Assembly: GCA_019420465.1 (NCBI GenBank) | Contig: JAHZHB010000119.1 | Coordinates: 1 to 64,000 of the forward strand | Length of the DNA: 64,000 bases | Direction of reading: 5' to 3' | DNA from: Lachnospiraceae bacterium | GTDB lineage: Bacteria; Bacillota; Clostridia; Lachnospirales; Lachnospiraceae | Part shown: in pieces, positions 62,078 through 64,000 of the stretch | Position numbering within the stretch: the stretch's first letter is position 1 | Layout of the letters: every line of letters begins with the position of its first letter | Made by a program: the position numbers and the translations under genes | The notes under the pieces: model-generated | The model's input: the letters and a program-made list of their open reading frames with translations, nothing else | Told to the model about the DNA's origin: nothing | The model's database searches: none

Positions 62078-63622
62078 TCACTGCTCCAACAGCAAAAATC
62101 CCAGCACCAGATCCTGGCATGTCTCCCCATCATCCAGATGCAGACCGGTAAGTTTTTCGATACGTTCCATGCGCCGGAAAAAGGTAGTACGGTGTACATA
62201 GATTGCCTCCGCAGCCGTAGTCATATTGCATCCACAGTCCAGATAGGACTTTAATGTCTTACAGTATTCCGTCTCCTGTTCCTCATCTATATGCTGTAGA
62301 AGAAGCAGTGCCGGAGGTACCAGCATGGAAACCGGCATTTCCCGCTTCATGGACTCCAGAAGATACTCCCTGCGGTAGTCCTCATAGAAATAGTACCAGT
62401 AATAAGGATCCTTTTTTCGACCGATACGAAGCGCAATATCTGCTGCCCGGACAGCCTGCGGAATCAGGGACAATTCCTGAAACGCAGGACTTACTCCGGC
62501 GATGCATACATACTCCCGGATGAACTGAGCCACCTGCTGATGAAACTTCTGGGACTGCACATCCACCAGAGACTTTGACAGATTGACCAGCCAGATGATC
62601 TCATCACCATTTTGCACGCCGCAGGAATAGGGCCACGTTGACTCCAGCCGGGAAATCAGAAAGGAAAACGTGGTCTCCTTATGAATCGTCCAGCGTTCCC
62701 CTGCCAGGAAACGGTATTTGATCAGCGTACACGTATCCTTCGGATTCCAGTGTGCAGCCTTGAACACACTGCCCATAGCATCCTCTGCCAACTCATTTCC
62801 TTTAAGAATCAGTTCTAACGTCTCATGAATAGGATCCGGCATCAGATCACGGAACAGACGGCTTCGGGAAATTCCCCATGAAGATATATACTCCGAAATT
62901 ACAGAAAACAGTTCCTCCATTCCCGGATGAAGCCGAGCCTCTTTTTCCGGCAAAAACATGACCATGCGCGCCAGATAGACCCCATCACTGAAAATATTTC
63001 TGCAATAATTATAGCAGTCCAGACTCTTATTATAATAGTAGAAACACTCCTGATACCCCAATGCCTTATGAAATTCCTCATCCATAATCAGATCATATGC
63101 AACTTCCGGCGAAATAGATCCCCCATCATACGTTAGCAATGCTTTCATCTTTTTCGAGTTATACAGATTTCTGAGGTCCTTCCAGGCCAGGAAAAATGGC
63201 ATACCAAGAATATTTTCCGCCATTTCAAGTATCTTTTCGTCATCTTCTGACAGCAGCATGGTTCTGAGAAGTTCAGATTCTCTGCAGATGAACTGCTGTC
63301 GAACAGCATTTACTTCTTTTTCCACAATATCCGGATCTCCAACCAGCACGCATCCGGAATCAACTGCTGGTCTTGCAAGAAAAGACTCTGCCGCTACTGC
63401 CTCATCCTCATCACCAACAGTGATAATCACAGAAAACAGCGTATCGGAAACTACCTTTGCAAGCTCTCCCGCACGCAAAACAACTACCGTTTTCTCATAT
63501 GTCTTGCTCTTGTCATATCCTCTTTCCACCAAAGCAAATTCTTTTGCAGATCCGGCTCTTTTTTCCTGAAGAACCCTGAATTTCCCCTCAAGCTTCAAAA
63601 GCAGCATATTCACTGTTACCAT
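62078..63622 (-). CDS. PucR family transcriptional regulator
   Basis: This 514-residue regulator ends in the PucR-type HTH (AAEAIYVHRTTFFRRMERIEKLTGLHLDD) and has a long N-terminal sensor region. The start at 63622 (MVTVNML) has GGAGG 9-10 bases upstream. It is divergent from a uroporphyrinogen decarboxylase-like gene, so it probably controls a corrinoid methyltransferase system. Confidence 0.9.
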   Translation of the reverse strand: MVTVNMLLLKLEGKFRVLQEKRAGSAKEFALVERGYDKSKTYEKTVVVLRAGELAKVVSDTLFSVIITVGDEDEAVAAESFLARPAVDSGCVLVGDPDIVEKEVNAVRQQFICRESELLRTMLLSEDDEKILEMAENILGMPFFLAWKDLRNLYNSKKMKALLTYDGGSISPEVAYDLIMDEEFHKALGYQECFYYYNKSLDCYNYCRNIFSDGVYLARMVMFLPEKEARLHPGMEELFSVISEYISSWGISRSRLFRDLMPDPIHETLELILKGNELAEDAMGSVFKAAHWNPKDTCTLIKYRFLAGERWTIHKETTFSFLISRLESTWPYSCGVQNGDEIIWLVNLSKSLVDVQSQKFHQQVAQFIREYVCIAGVSPAFQELSLIPQAVRAADIALRIGRKKDPYYWYYFYEDYRREYLLESMKREMPVSMLVPPALLLLQHIDEEQETEYCKTLKSYLDCGCNMTTAAEAIYVHRTTFFRRMERIEKLTGLHLDDGETCQDLVLGFLLLEQ

Positions 63623-63645
63623 AGCTTCGCACCTCCATGCTACAA

Positions 63646-63714
63646 ATTGTAGCGTTTGATATGGCAACTGTCAACAGAGCATACATTTACATAATATCTG
63701 AGTATCTATATAAT
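63646..63714. promoter_or_regulatory. Back-to-back promoters of the PucR-type gene and the methyltransferase gene
   Basis: Minus strand: TTGACA (63669-63674) and TACAAT (63646-63651), 17 bases apart. Plus strand: TTTACA (63686-63691) and TATAAT (63709-63714), 17 apart. The plus transcript would have a leader of about 110 bases with two hairpins (63753-63772; 63775-63802). Confidence 0.82.
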
Positions 63715-63829
63715 GAAGCTATAAACGGGGAATATCAGAGGAACCTTTCCCTGTTCATGAATTTCCATGAACATCAGAAGATGCTTTTTAAACCATCTTC
63801 TGCACCAAAAGAAAGCGGAGGAACATTCT

Positions 63830-64000
63830 ATGGCAAATGAAGACATTCAGAAACTGTATCAAAAACGACTTGACCGTGTAAACAAAGCCATCCGTCTCGA
63901 ACCCACTGACAGAGTGCCTCTGGCACCTTTTTTCCAGTCCTATATGCAAAGATCCGGTGGTTCCAGCTACAAAGACATTTATTATGACTTTGATAAAGCT
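63830..64000 (+). CDS. Uroporphyrinogen decarboxylase-like (corrinoid methyltransferase type) protein, cut by window edge
   Basis: Only the first 57 residues are present (MANEDIQKLYQKRLDRVNKA, then the motif PTDRVPLAPFF), which match the N-terminus of the URO-D-like MtaA/CmuA-type methyltransferases. GGAGG lies 8 bases before the ATG. The family transfers methyl groups to or from corrinoid proteins. The rest is beyond the window. Confidence 0.8.
   Translation, partial: MANEDIQKLYQKRLDRVNKAIRLEPTDRVPLAPFFQSYMQRSGGSSYKDIYYDFDKA

Overview
The window looks like chromosome of a spore-forming, anaerobic, low-to-mid GC Clostridia, most likely a gut Lachnospiraceae (Blautia-like). The evidence is the complete spoIIA module with sigF, spoVA genes, a small acid-soluble spore protein, AddAB, T-box, TPP and cobalamin riboswitches, YesMN-type signalling, an anaerobic NrdG and a class C sortase pilus locus. 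The species is inferred from gene content only. No rRNA, tRNA, CRISPR array, prophage or insertion sequence was recognised.

Layout. 1-4.2 kb: the 5' part of cysK (cut by the window edge), then the sporulation cluster spoIIAA-spoIIAB-sigF-spoVAA-spoVAB-spoVAC, all on the minus strand. 4.2-10.6 kb: a zinc-ribbon/TPR membrane protein, folC with a small overlapping gene, and valS behind a T-box leader. 10.6-18.7 kb: a sugar-type ABC transporter (two permeases and a lipoprotein) with an FAD oxidoreductase, divergent from a YesM/YesN two-component pair that probably regulates it. 18.7-19.3 kb: a cobalamin riboswitch with its own strong promoter and terminator but no recognisable target gene. 19.3-24.9 kb: a TPP-riboswitch operon with the YkoFEDC thiamin/HMP ECF transporter, followed by a radical SAM protein with unusual cysteine spacing and an unrecognised partner. 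25-37 kb: an SGNH hydrolase, a spore protein with a sigma-G promoter, a DUF4143 ATPase behind a phased triple repeat, a LacI/DUF89 pair, and addBA. 37-43.4 kb: housekeeping genes (nadE, hslO, a methyltransferase, a DUF1858 protein, an M18 aminopeptidase). 43.5-56.4 kb: a five-gene pilus operon (backbone pilin, two class C sortases, a 2363-residue thioester/Cna-B adhesin, an InlB-repeat secreted protein). 56.6-64 kb: asnA, BlaI-, XRE- and TetR-type regulators, an M42 peptidase, an HD hydrolase, nrdG, and a PucR-type regulator divergent from the start of a uroporphyrinogen decarboxylase-like (corrinoid methyltransferase type) gene.

The most interesting element is the orphan cobalamin riboswitch at about 18.97-19.3 kb. 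It points at the 3' end of the AraC-type response regulator on the other strand, and its readthrough RNA would carry a hairpin with a CCUCC (anti-Shine-Dalgarno) loop. It could therefore gate a small regulatory RNA, in the manner of the B12-controlled RNAs known from Listeria and Enterococcus. Second is the TPP-controlled radical SAM/unknown-protein pair, and third the giant adhesin with its Cys/His-rich insert.
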